A stretch of 64,000 nucleotides of DNA from Aquila chrysaetos chrysaetos (taxonomy: Eukaryota; Chordata; Aves; Accipitriformes; Accipitridae), in assembly GCF_900496995.4 (NCBI RefSeq), contig NC_044012.1, positions 25,644,759-25,708,758 on the forward strand, in the 5' to 3' direction. Positions 35,330 through 48,698 of this stretch are shown piece by piece. Made by a program: the position numbers and the translations under genes. Under the pieces are notes generated by a model that was not told the DNA's origin, searched no databases, and worked only from the letters and a program-made list of their open reading frames with translations. Each line of letters begins with the position of its first letter. Positions within the stretch are counted from its first letter, which is position 1.

Positions 35330-37794
35330 GCCCCACACCGGGTCCGGCCACAGATGAAGGAGAGCTCCAGAAAAGCCCCGGCACGTGCCGACACGACGCT
35401 CTGTGGAAGGACATGCCTTCGGCATTGCTGCTCTCCGGAGCTTGGGTGCCTCGTGCCTGCTTGGGGCCCAACTCTGCCTTCTCCTGCCCTACTTGAGCAT
35501 CCCTTCAAGACTTGTTGCCCCCTGATGACAGAGACCCGCACTAAGCGCCTGCTCCTGCGGCACGGCTGATGCTCACTCTCGCTCTGCCGGCTGCCAGGAG
35601 ATGTGGGGCTGCCCTTGGCCGGGGCGCTGCTCTTCTCCCAACTGCCTCCTCCCCTCAGAGTGCAATAAAAGCTGTGTCGCATCGCAAGGTCGACCCATGG
35701 TTTTTCTTCATCCCTCCTTCTTCTTTCCCCCAAACCTCGGGGCGTGTTGGTCCGGGCTGCTTGAGTCTGCCACGGTAGTGCCCTTGGAGCATTTGGGCAG
35801 TTTGCTCGGTGTCTTACAGCTGATGATGACAGTCCCAGCTGAGCCTTGTAGAGCACATCCCACTGAGCTTCCTCTGGTCTCCCACCAGCAACAAACACAA
35901 TACATTCCCAAAGCCCACTTTGAATACGTGAAAGCGCCATAGGGGTCTTGCAGAAGCTCTTCCAAATCCCCTGCAAAACCAGCATGCCAGGCATTACCTC
36001 CTTTTACTGCCTTGTTAACGGTCACGTTTGGAGGTCCAGGGAAATGGAGAGACGACCGCTGCATGTACAGCGCTGCTGGCCGTGCCCCTGTGCCCAGCTA
36101 GAGGTGGGGGCCACCGGGAAGGAGTGAGATAGACACAGCCACGTCTTCCCAAATTTCCCCTCAGAGGCCTGAAGTGGCCACGGGTATCCAGTCAGGTGAA
36201 GCACAAAGCTCTCCGAGCAGGAGGTTGGGTCGTCTACCCTCCTGAGGTGCCTCCCTTCTCCAAGTATCTTCTGATCTTGTGATCCCAGGACGGCAAAGTG
36301 GTCTTGGACAGAGACACTTCCGGCCAGAGCCACCAGGAAGGGCAGTGTGGCAGCACGTTGGTCACTGCTGGGGAGCTCAAGAAAAGATGTCTCATCCGCA
36401 GGTGTGAACACAGAGGATGGGGTAGAAGGCAGCAAGATGGCAAGAGCAGGCGTTCCTTCCTTCCACTGCCTGAACTGAAGTTTGCACGTCTTCTCTTTCC
36501 CTTGAGGGTGTTTCAATCTCTGCCCGTCCTCACAGCTGGCCAGGTCCCCCTGCACTGACTCTCGGCCATCCCCCAGGTCCTGGCTCACGTGGTGTCCCCT
36601 GTGTGTCTGCTGAGGGCACAGTGGTGGAAGGGGGTTCTGGTGACCCCGTCATGGCTGCTGTGGCTGGGTGCTTTGCGGGGGGTGTGGCAGTGTGGGCTAC
36701 TTTGTGGGCTGGTGTGCAAACAAGGGCCAGCAAATCTGGTCCAGAGCACCGGGCTGTGGGAAGCTCTCCTGTCATTCTTTTCCTGGGCAGAGCCGTATCC
36801 CCAGGTGGCAGGTGGGTGACACAGGGAATCCCAGGAAGAGCTTCTGCTCCAGCAGTGGGGGCAAGACGGGGCCAAAAGTGCTGCAAGCAGCAGTGGAAGA
36901 CGGAGGAAAAACAGGGTGAGGAGGTGGTGCAGGGGTGCAGGGATGTGGAGGGGATGGAGGCATGGCAGTTGGGGAGGTGCCAGGGGTTGCTCACCGTCTC
37001 CCCTATCGACCCGTGGCCTCCCGAGTGGCTCTGACCTGGGCCTTTGCCGTTGGAGCGGCTCCGTTGGCATCCCAGTCCCCGCAGCCCTGAGGCTGCAGGC
37101 AGCCCGTGGGGAATGGCCAGAGTGGGCGGCAAGCTCACTGTGGGGCCCAACAGCTCTTCTGGGGCTGTAGAGTGCAGGAGCCCAAAGTGGGGGGAAGACA
37201 GGGAAGGGAAAGAGGGAGAAGCTGTTGGTGAAGGAGACGAGCATGATCCCTGCTGCATAAGACTGGCTGGTGGAGGGACGTGCTGCCAAGGGCAGGCAGG
37301 AGGAAGCACAGCAGCTCCTGCAGGTGCCCCTGACGAGGCCCCGGGTGGGAGCTGGCTGGGGCGGCCCAGGGAGCCAAGGCTGCCACTCGGGGTACTGGGT
37401 ATGGAGGAAGGATGAAGAAAAACCATGGGTCGACCTTGCGATGCGACACAGCTTTTATTGCACTCTGAGGGGAGGAGGCAGTTGGGAGAAGAGCAGCGCC
37501 CCGGCCAAGGGCAGCCCCACATCTCCTGGCAGCCGGCAGAGCGAGAGTGAGCATCAGCCGTGCCGCAGGAGCAGGCGCTTAGTGCGGGTCTCTGTCATCA
37601 GGGGGCAACAAGTCTTGAAGGGATGCTCAAGTAGGGCAGGAGAAGGCAGAGTTGGGCCCCAAGCAGGCACGAGGCACCCAAGCTCCGGAGAGCAGCAATG
37701 CCGAAGGCATGTCCTTCCACAGAGCGTCGTGTCGGCACGTGCCAGGGGCTTTTCTGGAGCTCTCCTTCATCTGTGGCCGGACCCGGTGTGGGGC

Positions 37795-38184
37795 TTAGCA
37801 GGGCCCACAGTTGCCGTTGAGGTACCTGTGGCCGCGGCCCCAGCCGCCATATCCGCAACCCCCGTAGCCTCCGTAGCCCCCAAGGCCTCCATAGCCTCCG
37901 TAGCCCCAAGAGCCTCCATAGCCCCCAAGGCCTCCAAAACCGCCGCGGCCTCCAAAAGTGCCACCAAAGCCCCCTCCAACTCCGGGGGCTCCCGCCGAGC
38001 CAACAACGCTGTACTGCGGGAAGGAGCTGAGGATGGGCCCGGGGAAGGTGATCACCGAGGGCGGGGGCTGGATCACCACCGTGGAGTCGGGGCACTGCCG
38101 CACGCAGGGCTCGTTGCAGGTGTCAGCCAGCGGGGCCGGGGCGGCCACCCCGCAGGAAGGGGCGCACAGGCTGGAGCAGGACAT
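37795..38184 (-). CDS. Corneous beta-protein (beta-keratin), copy A8
   Basis: A 129-residue A-type protein with the short GGL tail, equal to A5. Its 3' UTR carries the B-type base in GCAGCGCCCCGG (other A copies to the left read GCAGGGCCCC), shared with A9 and A10, so a conversion tract from B into A entered before these three copies separated. TATA at 38366, polyadenylation signal at 37454. Confidence 0.95.
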   Translation of the reverse strand: MSCSSLCAPSCGVAAPAPLADTCNEPCVRQCPDSTVVIQPPPSVITFPGPILSSFPQYSVVGSAGAPGVGGGFGGTFGGRGGFGGLGGYGGSWGYGGYGGLGGYGGYGGCGYGGWGRGHRYLNGNCGPC

Positions 38185-40186
38185 CTTCCAGGCAGGCAAG
38201 GAGTGCTGGAAAAGGCACCGGGGATTAGGCCAGGGTGTGGGGAAGGGGCTGTATGGAGGGAGGCAGGCAGAGATCCCCAAGAGGCTTCCAAGAGCTGGAC
38301 TTACCCAGTTGATTAGGAGAGTCAAGTGGAGGAAGATGGATAGAGGGCTGCAAAGGCCTCAGCTCTTTTATACATGTCCCACACTGCCTGGGGCATCGGC
38401 CAAGGGGGTGGTGGTGGAAACCCCACGTAATCATGAAATCAAGTGAAAAAGCTTCATGACACAGATAATGAAGCGAGACAATTATATCCCTCTTCACTGG
38501 GGACTTTGGTGTGCAAACGTGCCCTGAAGAGGATAGGGGCGATGGGAGGGACAGACCGTGGCACGTCATTACATGAAAGACAAGGCGGTGCTGTAGTTGA
38601 CCTCGTGCCACCAGTAAACCCCGATCTGTCCCTGATCCCCCACTTTGCCTGTGTAGAAGAGTCCTGGGCATCTTGCAGAAGTGCTTTGCAATCCTGGGCA
38701 CAGCCATCACGCCTGTCATTAGCTCTCTTTTACAGGCTGGTAAACAGAGGCAGCGGGAGGTTGGGCAAAGGCAGAAGCCATTCCACACGCTCGGGGTGAC
38801 TTCCAAATGCCCACCATCTCTGAATGCCCAGCAACAGCTGCGCGTCTCACGGTCTTGGGGTCCACAGGCATCTCTGCTAATTGCCCACCCTGAGGGCTCT
38901 GGCGGGCATTGGGGTTTTTAGGTCCCGGTTTCACTTGACGGCCACGCAAAGAGTAGAGGAGACGGGTGCCATGTGCGGCAAAACCGCAAACGCACAGGAG
39001 GCTGGTAGAGACGCGATGGGCACGGCAGTGGGGTAGAGCACAGGAGACCTCTGAGGCGGGGGACGTATATGGCGGAGCAGAAGGGCAGCAACGGGACCAG
39101 GTCACTGTCAGCTCCTTCAGCCTCATGTCTGTGAGCGTGGTCCTCCCCGAGCCCCCTCTGGAGGGACTTGATTACTCAGCTGGGCACTGAGGACCGTGCC
39201 CGGAGATGCTGGCCGAGCACCCACAGAGAGCCAGGCTGCATGTGGCCACGCTCCCTACGGGCACAGGCATGCTGGGCACCGATGGCTCTGGGTGCGTGGC
39301 TGGACTGCTGCTGAGTGCTGAGTGTGGCGTGGCTGGGGACAGCAATCTTCTGCAAGATGCCCAGGATTCTTCTACGTAAGCAAAGTGAGGGATTAGGGAC
39401 AGGTCAGGGTTTATTGGTGCCGCGAGTTCAGCTACAGCAGCGCCTTGTCTTTCATGTAATGATGTGTCACAGCCTGTCCCTCCCATCACCTCTTTCTTCT
39501 CCGGGGCACATTTGCACGCCAATGTCCCCAGTGAGGAGGCACATAGTTGTCTCGCATCACTAGCTGTGCCAGGAAGCTTGTCCGCTTGAATTCATAATTA
39601 CCTGGGGTTTTTGCAACCGCCCCCTTGGCCGATGGCCCGGGCAGTCTGGGGCATGTATAAAAGAGCTGAGGGCTTTGCAGCCCTCTATCCAGTTTCCTCC
39701 GCTTGACTCTCCTGACCATTGTGGTAAGTCCAAGTCTCACCTCCACCTTTCCTTCCTCAGCAGTGGCTTTCTCAAGGTCTCTTTTGCCGAGTGCTCCGCC
39801 ACACTTTCATAGCACATGGTTAGGATGTGATGGTGCTGTTTCAGAACTACGGAAAGGATGGAAATTTAAACTCACAGGTACGACGCCCCGAGTATACCAG
39901 TGCCCTCAAGTCCTTTGGGAGCTTGGTGATTTTCCATCTGCTTTGGATGAGGGAGTTTTGCCTCCCTCCCGTGGCCGAGTAAGAACCAGGGAGCATGAGG
40001 GCAGCAAGGGCTCTAAAGCAGCATGTCAACTCTGGAACGTGTTTTTGCTGTGACTGCCGAGATAATCCCGAGCACGCCCTGGGACACAGGTTCCAAGTGT
40101 GAGAGAGGCCGGAGGGACTTAGCATCAGGCCTTGCACTGAGCCAGAGCTCTGCCTTGTCTTGCAGCTTTACCTCCCGAACCCAAGG

Positions 40187-40576
40187 ATGTCCTGCTCCAG
40201 CCTGTGCGCCCCTTCCTGCGGGGTGGCCGCCCCGGCCCCGCTGGCTGACACCTGCAACGAGCCCTGCGTGCGGCAGTGCCCCGACTCCACGGTGGTGATC
40301 CAGCCCCCGCCCTCGGTGGTCACCTTCCCCGGGCCCATCCTCAGCTCCTTCCCGCAGTACAGCGTTGTTGGCTCGGCGGGAGCCCCCGGAGTTGGAGGGG
40401 GCTTTGGTGGCACTTTTGGAGGCCGCGGCGGTTTTGGAGGCCTTGGGGGCTATGGAGGCTCTTGGGGCTACGGAGGCTATGGAGGCCTTGGGGGCTACGG
40501 AGGCTACGGGGGTTGCGGATATGGCGGCTGGGGCCGAGGCCACAGGTACCTCAACGGCAACTGTGGGCCCTGCTAA
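40187..40576 (+). CDS. Corneous beta-protein (beta-keratin), copy B8
   Basis: A 129-residue B-type protein identical to B6. With A8 it makes unit 8 the shortest unit (5248 bp), because both arms hold the short tail. TATA at 39656, AATAAA at 40912. Confidence 0.95.
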   Translation: MSCSSLCAPSCGVAAPAPLADTCNEPCVRQCPDSTVVIQPPPSVVTFPGPILSSFPQYSVVGSAGAPGVGGGFGGTFGGRGGFGGLGGYGGSWGYGGYGGLGGYGGYGGCGYGGWGRGHRYLNGNCGPC

Positions 40577-43041
40577 GCCCCACACCGGGTCCGGCCACAG
40601 ATGAAGGAGAGCTCCAGAAAAGCCCCTGGCACGTGCCGACACGACGCTCTGTGGAAGGACATGCCTTCGGCATTGCTGCTCACCGGAGCTTGGGTGCCTC
40701 GTGCCTGCTTGGGGCCCAACTCTGCCTTCTCCTGCCCTACTTGAGCATCCCTTCAAGACTTGTTGCCCCCTGATGACAGAGACCCGCACTAAGCGCCTGC
40801 TCCTGCGGCACGGCTGATGCTCACTCTCGCTCTGCCGGCTGCCAGGAGATGTGGGGCTGCCCTTGGCCGGGGCGCTGCTCTTCTCCCAACTGCCTCCTCC
40901 CCTCAGAGTGCAATAAAAGCTGTGTCGCATCGCAAGGTCGACCCATGGTTTTTCTTCATCCCTCCTTCTTCTTTCCCCCAAACCTCGGGGCGTGTTGGTC
41001 CGGGCTGCTTGAGTCTGCCACGGTAGTGCCCTTGGAGCATTTGGGCAGTTTGCTCGGTGTCTTACAGCTGATGATGACAGTCCCAGCTGAGCCTTGTAGA
41101 GCACATCCCACTGAGCTTCCTCTGGTCTCCCACCAGCAACAAACACAATACATTCCCAAAGCCCACTTTGAATACGTGAAAGCGCCATAGGGGTCTTGCA
41201 GAAGCTCTTCCAAATCCCCTGCAAAACCAGCATGCCAGGCATTACCTCCTTTTACTGCCTTGTTAACGGTCACGTTTGGAGGTCCAGGGAAATGGAGAGA
41301 CGACCGCTGCATGTACAGCGCTGCTGGCCGTGCCCCTGTGCCCAGCTAGAGGTGGGGGCCACCGGGAAGGAGTGAGATAGACACAGCCACGTCTTCCCAA
41401 ATTTCCCCTCAGAGGCCTGAAGTGGCCACGGGTATCCAGTCAGGTGAAGCACAAAGCTCTCCGAGCAGGAGGTTGGGTCGTCTACCCTCCTGAGGTGCCT
41501 CCCTTCTCCAAGTATCTTCTGATCTTGTGATCCCAGGACGGCAAAGTGGTCTTGGACAGAGACACTTCCGGCCAGAGCCACCAGGAAGGGCAGTGTGGCA
41601 GCACGTTGGTCACTGCTGGGGAGCTCAAGAAAAGATGTCTCATCCGCAGGTGTGAACACAGAGGATGGGGTAGAAGGCAGCAAGATGGCAAGAGCAGGCG
41701 TTCCTTCCTTCCACTGCCTGAACTGAAGTTTGCACGTCTTCTCTTTCCCTTGAGGGTGTTTCAATCTCTGCCCGTCCTCACAGCTGGCCAGGTCCCCCTG
41801 CACTGACTCTCGGCCATCCCCCAGGTCCTGGCTCACGTGGTGTCCCCTGTGTGTCTGCTGAGGGCACAGTGGTGGAAGGGGGTTCTGGTGACCCCGTCAT
41901 GGCTGCTGTGGCTGGGTGCTTTGCGGGGGGTGTGGCAGTGTGGGCTACTTTGTGGGCTGGTGTGCAAACAAGGGCCAGCAAATCTGGTCCAGAGCACCGG
42001 GCTGTGGGAAGCTCTCCTGTCATTCTTTTCCTGGGCAGAGCCGTATCCCCAGGTGGCAGGTGGGTGACACAGGGAATCCCAGGAAGAGCTTCTGCTCCAG
42101 CAGTGGGGGCAAGACGGGGCCAAAAGTGCTGCAAGCAGCAGTGGAAGACGGAGGAAAAACAGGGTGAGGAGGTGGTGCAGGGGTGCAGGGATGTGGAGGG
42201 GATGGAGGCATGGCAGTTGGGGAGGTGCCGGGGGTTGCTCACCGTCTCCCCTATCGACCCGTGGCCTCCCGAGTGGCTCTGACCTGGGCCTTTGCCGTTG
42301 GAGCGGCTCCGTTGGCATCCCAGTCCCCGCAGTCCTGAGGCTGCAGGCAGCCCGTGGGGAATGGCCAGAGTGGGCGGCAAGCTCACTGTGGGGCCCAACA
42401 GCTCTTCTGGGGCTGTAGAGTGCAGGAGCCCAAAGTGGGGGGAAGACAGGGAAGGGAAAGAGGGAGAAGCTGTTGGTGAAGGAGACGAGCATGATCCCTG
42501 CTGCATAAGACTGGCTGGTGGAGGGACGTGCTGCCAAGGGCAGGCAGGAGGAAGCACAGCAGCTCCTGCAGGTGCCCCTGACGAGGCCCCGGGTGGGAGC
42601 TGGCTGGGGCGGCCCAGGGAGCCAAGGCTGCCACTCGGGGTACTGGGTATGGAGGAAGGATGAAGAAAAACCATGGGTCGACCTTGCGATGCGACACAGC
42701 TTTTATTGCACTCTGAGGGGAGGAGGCAGTTGGGAGAAGAGCAGCGCCCCGGCCAAGGGCAGCCCACGTCTCCTGGCAGCCGGCAGAGCGAGAGTGAGCA
42801 TCAGCCGTGCCGCAGGAGCAGGCGCTTAGTGCGGGTCTCTGTCATCAGGGGGCAACAAGTCTTGAAGGGATGCTCAAGTAGGGCAGGAGAAGGCAGAGTT
42901 GGGCCCCAAGCAGGCACGAGGCACCCAAGCTCCGGAGAGCAGCAATGCCGAAGGCATGTCCTTCCACAGAGCGTCGTGTCGGCACGTGCCGGGGGCTTTT
43001 CTGGAGCTCTCCTTCATCTGTGGCCGGACCCGGTGTGGGGC

Positions 43042-43431
43042 TTAGCAGGGCCCACAGTTGCCGTTGAGGTACCTGTGGCCGCGGCCCCAGCCGCCATATC
43101 CGCAACCCCCGTAGCCTCCGTAGCCCCCAAGGCCTCCATAGCCTCCGTAGCCCCAAGAGCCTCCATAGCCCCCAAGGCCTCCAAAACCGCCGCGGCCTCC
43201 AAAAGTGCCACCAAAGCCCCCTCCAACTCCGGGGGCTCCCGCCGAGCCAACAACGCTGTACTGCGGGAAGGAGCTGAGGATGGGCCCGGGGAAGGTGATC
43301 ACCGAGGGCGGGGGCTGGATCACCACCGTGGAGTCGGGGCACTGCCGCACGCAGGGCTCGTTGCAGGTGTCAGCCAGCGGGGCCGGGGCGGCCACCCCGC
43401 AGGAAGGGGCGCACAGGCTGGAGCAGGACAT
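43042..43431 (-). CDS. Corneous beta-protein (beta-keratin), copy A9
   Basis: A 129-residue A-type protein with the short GGL tail, but a 3' UTR of the long-tail form (GCCGGGGGC). The switch between haplotypes therefore lies between the tail and about 42,995. One base is missing and another changed in the outer 3' UTR (CAGCCCACGTCTCC at about 42761). TATA at 43613, polyadenylation signal at 42702. Confidence 0.95.
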   Translation of the reverse strand: MSCSSLCAPSCGVAAPAPLADTCNEPCVRQCPDSTVVIQPPPSVITFPGPILSSFPQYSVVGSAGAPGVGGGFGGTFGGRGGFGGLGGYGGSWGYGGYGGLGGYGGYGGCGYGGWGRGHRYLNGNCGPC

Positions 43432-45433
43432 CTTCCAGGCAGGCAAGGAGTGCTGGAAAAGGCACCGGGGATTAGGCCAGGGTGTGGGGAAGGGGCTGTA
43501 TGGAGGGAGGCAGGCAGAGATCCCCAAGAGGCTTCCAAGAGCTGGACTTACCCAGTTGATTAGGAGAGTCAAGTGGAGGAAGATGGATAGAGGGCTGCAA
43601 AGGCCTCAGCTCTTTTATACATGTCCCACACTGCCTGGGGCATCGGCCAAGGGGGTGGTGGTGGAAACCCCACGTAATCATGAAATCAAGTGAAAAAGCT
43701 TCATGACACAGATAATGAAGCGAGACAATTATATCCCTCTTCACTGGGGACTTTGGTGTGCAAACGTGCCCTGAAGAGGATAGGGGCGATGGGAGGGACA
43801 GACCGTGGCACGTCATTACATGAAAGACAAGGCGGTGCTGTAGTTGACCTCGTGCCACCAGTAAACCCCGATCTGTCCCTGATCCCCCACTTTGCCTGTG
43901 TAGAAGAGTCCTGGGCATCTTGCAGAAGTGCTTTGCAATCCTGGGCACAGCCATCACGCCTGTCATTAGCTCTCTTTTACAGGCTGGTAAACAGAGGCAG
44001 CGGGAGGTTGGGCAAAGGCAGAAGCCATTCCACACGCTCGGGGTGACTTCCAAATGCCCACCATCTCTGAATGCCCAGCAACAGCTGCGCGTCTCACGGT
44101 CTTGGGGTCCACAGGCATCTCTGCTAATTGCCCACCCTGAGGGCTCTGGCGGGCATTGGGGTTTTTAGGTCCCGGTTTCACTTGACGGCCACGCAAAGAG
44201 TAGAGGAGACGGGTGCCATGTGCGGCAAAACCGCAAACGCACAGGAGGCTGGTAGAGACGCGATGGGCACGGCAGTGGGGTAGAGCACAGGAGACCTCTG
44301 AGGCGGGGGACGTATATGGCGGAGCAGAAGGGCAGCAACGGGACCAGGTCACTGTCAGCTCCTTCAGCCTCATGTCTGTGAGCGTGGTCCTCCCCGAGCC
44401 CCCTCTGGAGGGACTTGATTACTCAGCTGGGCACTGAGGACCGTGCCCGGAGATGCTGGCCGAGCACCCACAGAGAGCCAGGCTGCATGTGGCCACGCTC
44501 CCTACGGGCACAGGCATGCTGGGCACCGATGGCTCTGGGTGCGTGGCTGGACTGCTGCTGAGTGCTGAGTGTGGCGTGGCTGGGGACAGCAATCTTCTGC
44601 AAGATGCCCAGGATTCTTCTACGTAAGCAAAGTGAGGGATTAGGGACAGGTCAGGGTTTATTGGTGCCGCGAGTTCAGCTACAGCAGCGCCTTGTCTTTC
44701 ATGTAATGATGTGTCACAGCCTGTCCCTCCCATCACCTCTTTCTTCTCCGGGGCACATTTGCACGCCAATGTCCCCAGTGAGGAGGCACATAGTTGTCTC
44801 GCATCACTAGCTGTGCCAGGAAGCTTGTCCGCTTGAATTCATAATTACCTGGGGTTTTTGCAACCGCCCCCTTGGCCGATGGCCCGGGCAGTCTGGGGCA
44901 TGTATAAAAGAGCTGAGGGCTTTGCAGCCCTCTATCCAGTTTCCTCCGCTTGACTCTCCTGACCATTGTGGTAAGTCCAAGTCTCACCTCCACCTTTCCT
45001 TCCTCAGCAGTGGCTTTCTCAAGGTCTCTTTTGCCGAGTGCTCCGCCACACTTTCATAGCACATGGTTAGGATGTGATGGTGCTGTTTCAGAACTACGGA
45101 AAGGATGGAAATTTAAACTCACAGGTACGACGCCCCGAGTATACCAGTGCCCTCAAGTCCTTTGGGAGCTTGGTGATTTTCCATCTGCTTTGGATGAGGG
45201 AGTTTTGCCTCCCTCCCGTGGCCGAGTAAGAACCAGGGAGCATGAGGGCAGCAAGGGCTCTAAAGCAGCATGTCAACTCTGGAACGTGTTTTTGCTGTGA
45301 CTGCCGAGATAATCCCGAGCACGCCCTGGGACACAGGTTCCAAGTGTGAGAGAGGCCGGAGGGACTTAGCATCAGGCCTTGCACTGAGCCAGAGCTCTGC
45401 CTTGTCTTGCAGCTTTACCTCCCGAACCCAAGG

Positions 45434-45841
45434 ATGTCCTGCTCCAGCCTGTGCGCCCCTTCCTGCGGGGTGGCCGCCCCGGCCCCGCTGGCTGACACCT
45501 GCAACGAGCCCTGCGTGCGGCAGTGCCCCGACTCCACGGTGGTGATCCAGCCCCCGCCCTCGGTGGTCACCTTCCCCGGGCCCATCCTCAGCTCCTTCCC
45601 GCAGTACAGCGTTGTTGGCTCGGCGGGAGCCCCCGGAGTTGGAGGGGGCTTTGGTGGCACTTTTGGAGGCCGCGGCGGTTTTGGAGGCCTTGGGGGCTAT
45701 GGAGGCTCTTGGGGCTACGGAGGCTACGGGGGCTATGGAGGCTACGGGGTCTACGGAGGCTATGGGGGCTACGGGGGTTGCGGATATGGCGGCTGGGGCC
45801 GAGGCCACAGGTACCTCAACGGCAACTGTGGGCCCTGCTAA
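45434..45841 (+). CDS. Corneous beta-protein (beta-keratin), copy B9
   Basis: A 135-residue B-type protein with a private Gly106-to-Val change that breaks one GGY triplet (GGYGVYGG). All other features equal B1. TATA at 44903, AATAAA at 46177. The change is in the flexible Gly-rich tail and is likely mild. Confidence 0.95.
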   Translation: MSCSSLCAPSCGVAAPAPLADTCNEPCVRQCPDSTVVIQPPPSVVTFPGPILSSFPQYSVVGSAGAPGVGGGFGGTFGGRGGFGGLGGYGGSWGYGGYGGYGGYGVYGGYGGYGGCGYGGWGRGHRYLNGNCGPC

Positions 45842-48308
45842 GCCCCACACCGGGTCCGGCCACAGATGAAGGAGAGCTCCAGAAAAGCCCCCGGCACGTG
45901 CCGACACGACGCTCTGTGGAAGGACATGCCTTCGGCATTGCTGCTCTCCGGAGCTTGGGTGCCTCGTGCCTGCTTGGGGCCCAACTCTGCCTTCTCCTGC
46001 CCTACTTGAGCATCCCTTCAAGACTTGTTGCCCCCTGATGACAGAGACCCGCACTAAGCGCCTGCTCCTGCGGCACGGCTGATGCTCACTCTCGCTCTGC
46101 CGGCTGCCAGGAGATGTGGGGCTGCCCTTGGCCGGGGCGCTGCTCTTCTCCCAACTGCCTCCTCCCCTCAGAGTGCAATAAAAGCTGTGTCGCATCGCAA
46201 GGTCGACCCATGGTTTTTCTTCATCCCTCCTTCTTCTTTCCCCCAAACCTCGGGGCGTGTTGGTCCGGGCTGCTTGAGTCTGCCACGGTAGTGCCCTTGG
46301 AGCATTTGGGCAGTTTGCTCGGTGTCTTACAGCTGATGATGACAGTCCCAGCTGAGCCTTGTAGAGCACATCCCACTGAGCTTCCTCTGGTCTCCCACCA
46401 GCAACAAACACAATACATTCCCAAAGCCCACTTTGAATACGTGAAAGCGCCATAGGGGTCTTGCAGAAGCTCTTCCAAATCCCCTGCAAAACCAGCATGC
46501 CAGGCATTACCTCCTTTTACTGCCTTGTTAACGGTCACGTTTGGAGGTCCAGGGAAATGGAGAGACGACCGCTGCATGTACAGCGCTGCTGGCCGTGCCC
46601 CTGTGCCCAGCTAGAGGTGGGGGCCACCGGGAAGGAGTGAGATAGACACAGCCACGTCTTCCCAAATTTCCCCTCAGAGGCCTGAAGTGGCCACGGGTAT
46701 CCAGTCAGGTGAAGCACAAAGCTCTCCGAGCAGGAGGTTGGGTCGTCTACCCTCCTGAGGTGCCTCCCTTCTCCAAGTATCTTCTGATCTTGTGATCCCA
46801 GGACGGCAAAGTGGTCTTGGACAGAGACACTTCCGGCCAGAGCCACCAGGAAGGGCAGTGTGGCAGCACGTTGGTCACTGCTGGGGAGCTCAAGAAAAGA
46901 TGTCTCATCCGCAGGTGTGAACACAGAGGATGGGGTAGAAGGCAGCAAGATGGCAAGAGCAGGCGTTCCTTCCTTCCACTGCCTGAACTGAAGTTTGCAC
47001 GTCTTCTCTTTCCCTTGAGGGTGTTTCAATCTCTGCCCGTCCTCACAGCTGGCCAGGTCCCCCTGCACTGACTCTCGGCCATCCCCCAGGTCCTGGCTCA
47101 CGTGGTGTCCCCTGTGTGTCTGCTGAGGGCACAGTGGTGGAAGGGGGTTCTGGTGACCCCGTCATGGCTGCTGTGGCTGGGTGCTTTGCGGGGGGTGTGG
47201 CAGTGTGGGCTACTTTGTGGGCTGGTGTGCAAACAAGGGCCAGCAAATCTGGTCCAGAGCACCGGGCTGTGGGAAGCTCTCCTGTCATTCTTTTCCTGGG
47301 CAGAGCCGTATCCCCAGGTGGCAGGTGGGTGACACAGGGAATCCCAGGAAGAGCTTCTGCTCCAGCAGTGGGGGCAAGACGGGGCCAAAAGTGCTGCAAG
47401 CAGCAGTGGAAGACGGAGGAAAAACAGGGTGAGGAGGTGGTGCAGGGGTGCAGGGATGTGGAGGGGATGGAGGCATGGCAGTTGGGGAGGTGCCAGGGGT
47501 TGCTCACCGTCTCCCCTATCGACCCGTGGCCTCCCGAGTGGCTCTGACCTGGGCCTTTGCCGTTGGAGCGGCTCCGTTGGCATCCCAGTCCCCGCAGTCC
47601 TGAGGCTGCAGGCAGCCCGTGGGGAATGGCCAGAGTGGGCGGCAAGCTCACTGTGGGGCCCAACAGCTCTTCTGGGGCTGTAGAGTGCAGGAGCCCAAAG
47701 TGGGGGGAAGACAGGGAAGGGAAAGAGGGAGAAGCTGTTGGTGAAGGAGACGAGCATGATCCCTGCTGCATAAGACTGGCTGGTGGAGGGACGTGCTGCC
47801 AAGGGCAGGCAGGAGGAAGCACAGCAGCTCCTGCAGGTGCCCCTGACGAGGCCCCGGGTGGGAGCTGGCTGGGGCGGCCCAGGGAGCCAAGGCTGCCACT
47901 CGGGGGTACTGGGTATGGAGGAAGGATGAAGAAAAACCATGGGTCGACCTTGCGATGCGACACAGCTTTTATTGCACTCTGAGGGGAGGAGGCAGTTGGG
48001 AGAAGAGCAGCGCCCCGGCCAAGGGCAGCCCCACATCTCCTGGCAGCCGGCAGAGCGAGAGTGAGCATCAGCCGTGCCGCAGGAGCAGGCGCTTAGTGCG
48101 GGTCTCTGTCATCAGGGGGCAACAAGTCTTGAAGGGATGCTCAAGTAGGGCAGGAGAAGGCAGAGTTGGGCCCCAAGCAGGCACGAGGCACCCAAGCTCC
48201 GGAGAGCAGCAATGCCGAAGGCATGTCCTTCCACAGAGCGTCGTGTCGGCACGTGCCAGGGGCTTTTCTGGAGCTCTCCTTCATCTGTGGCCGGACCCGG
48301 TGTGGGGC

Positions 48309-48698
48309 TTAGCAGGGCCCACAGTTGCCGTTGAGGTACCTGTGGCCGCGGCCCCAGCCGCCATATCCGCAACCCCCGTAGCCTCCGTAGCCCCCAAGGC
48401 CTCCATAGCCTCCGTAGCCCCAAGAGCCTCCATAGCCCCCAAGGCCTCCAAAACCGCCGCGGCCTCCAAAAGTGCCACCAAAGCCCCCTCCAACTCCGGG
48501 GGCTCCCGCCGAGCCAACAACGCTGTACTGCGGGAAGGAGCTGAGGATGGGCCCGGGGAAGGTGATCACCGAGGGCGGGGGCTGGATCACCACCGTGGAG
48601 TCGGGGCACTGCCGCACGCAGGGCTCGTTGCAGGTGTCAGCCAGCGGGGCCGGGGCGGCCACCCCGCAGGAAGGGGCGCACAGGCTGGAGCAGGACAT
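48309..48698 (-). CDS. Corneous beta-protein (beta-keratin), copy A10
   Basis: A 129-residue A-type protein equal to A5 and A8, with the short-tail 3' UTR form. It is the last A copy of the array. TATA at 48880, polyadenylation signal at 47968. A unique base about 150 bases upstream of its TATA (GCAAACATGCCC at about 49026) tells its promoter from the other copies. Confidence 0.95.
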   Translation of the reverse strand: MSCSSLCAPSCGVAAPAPLADTCNEPCVRQCPDSTVVIQPPPSVITFPGPILSSFPQYSVVGSAGAPGVGGGFGGTFGGRGGFGGLGGYGGSWGYGGYGGLGGYGGYGGCGYGGWGRGHRYLNGNCGPC

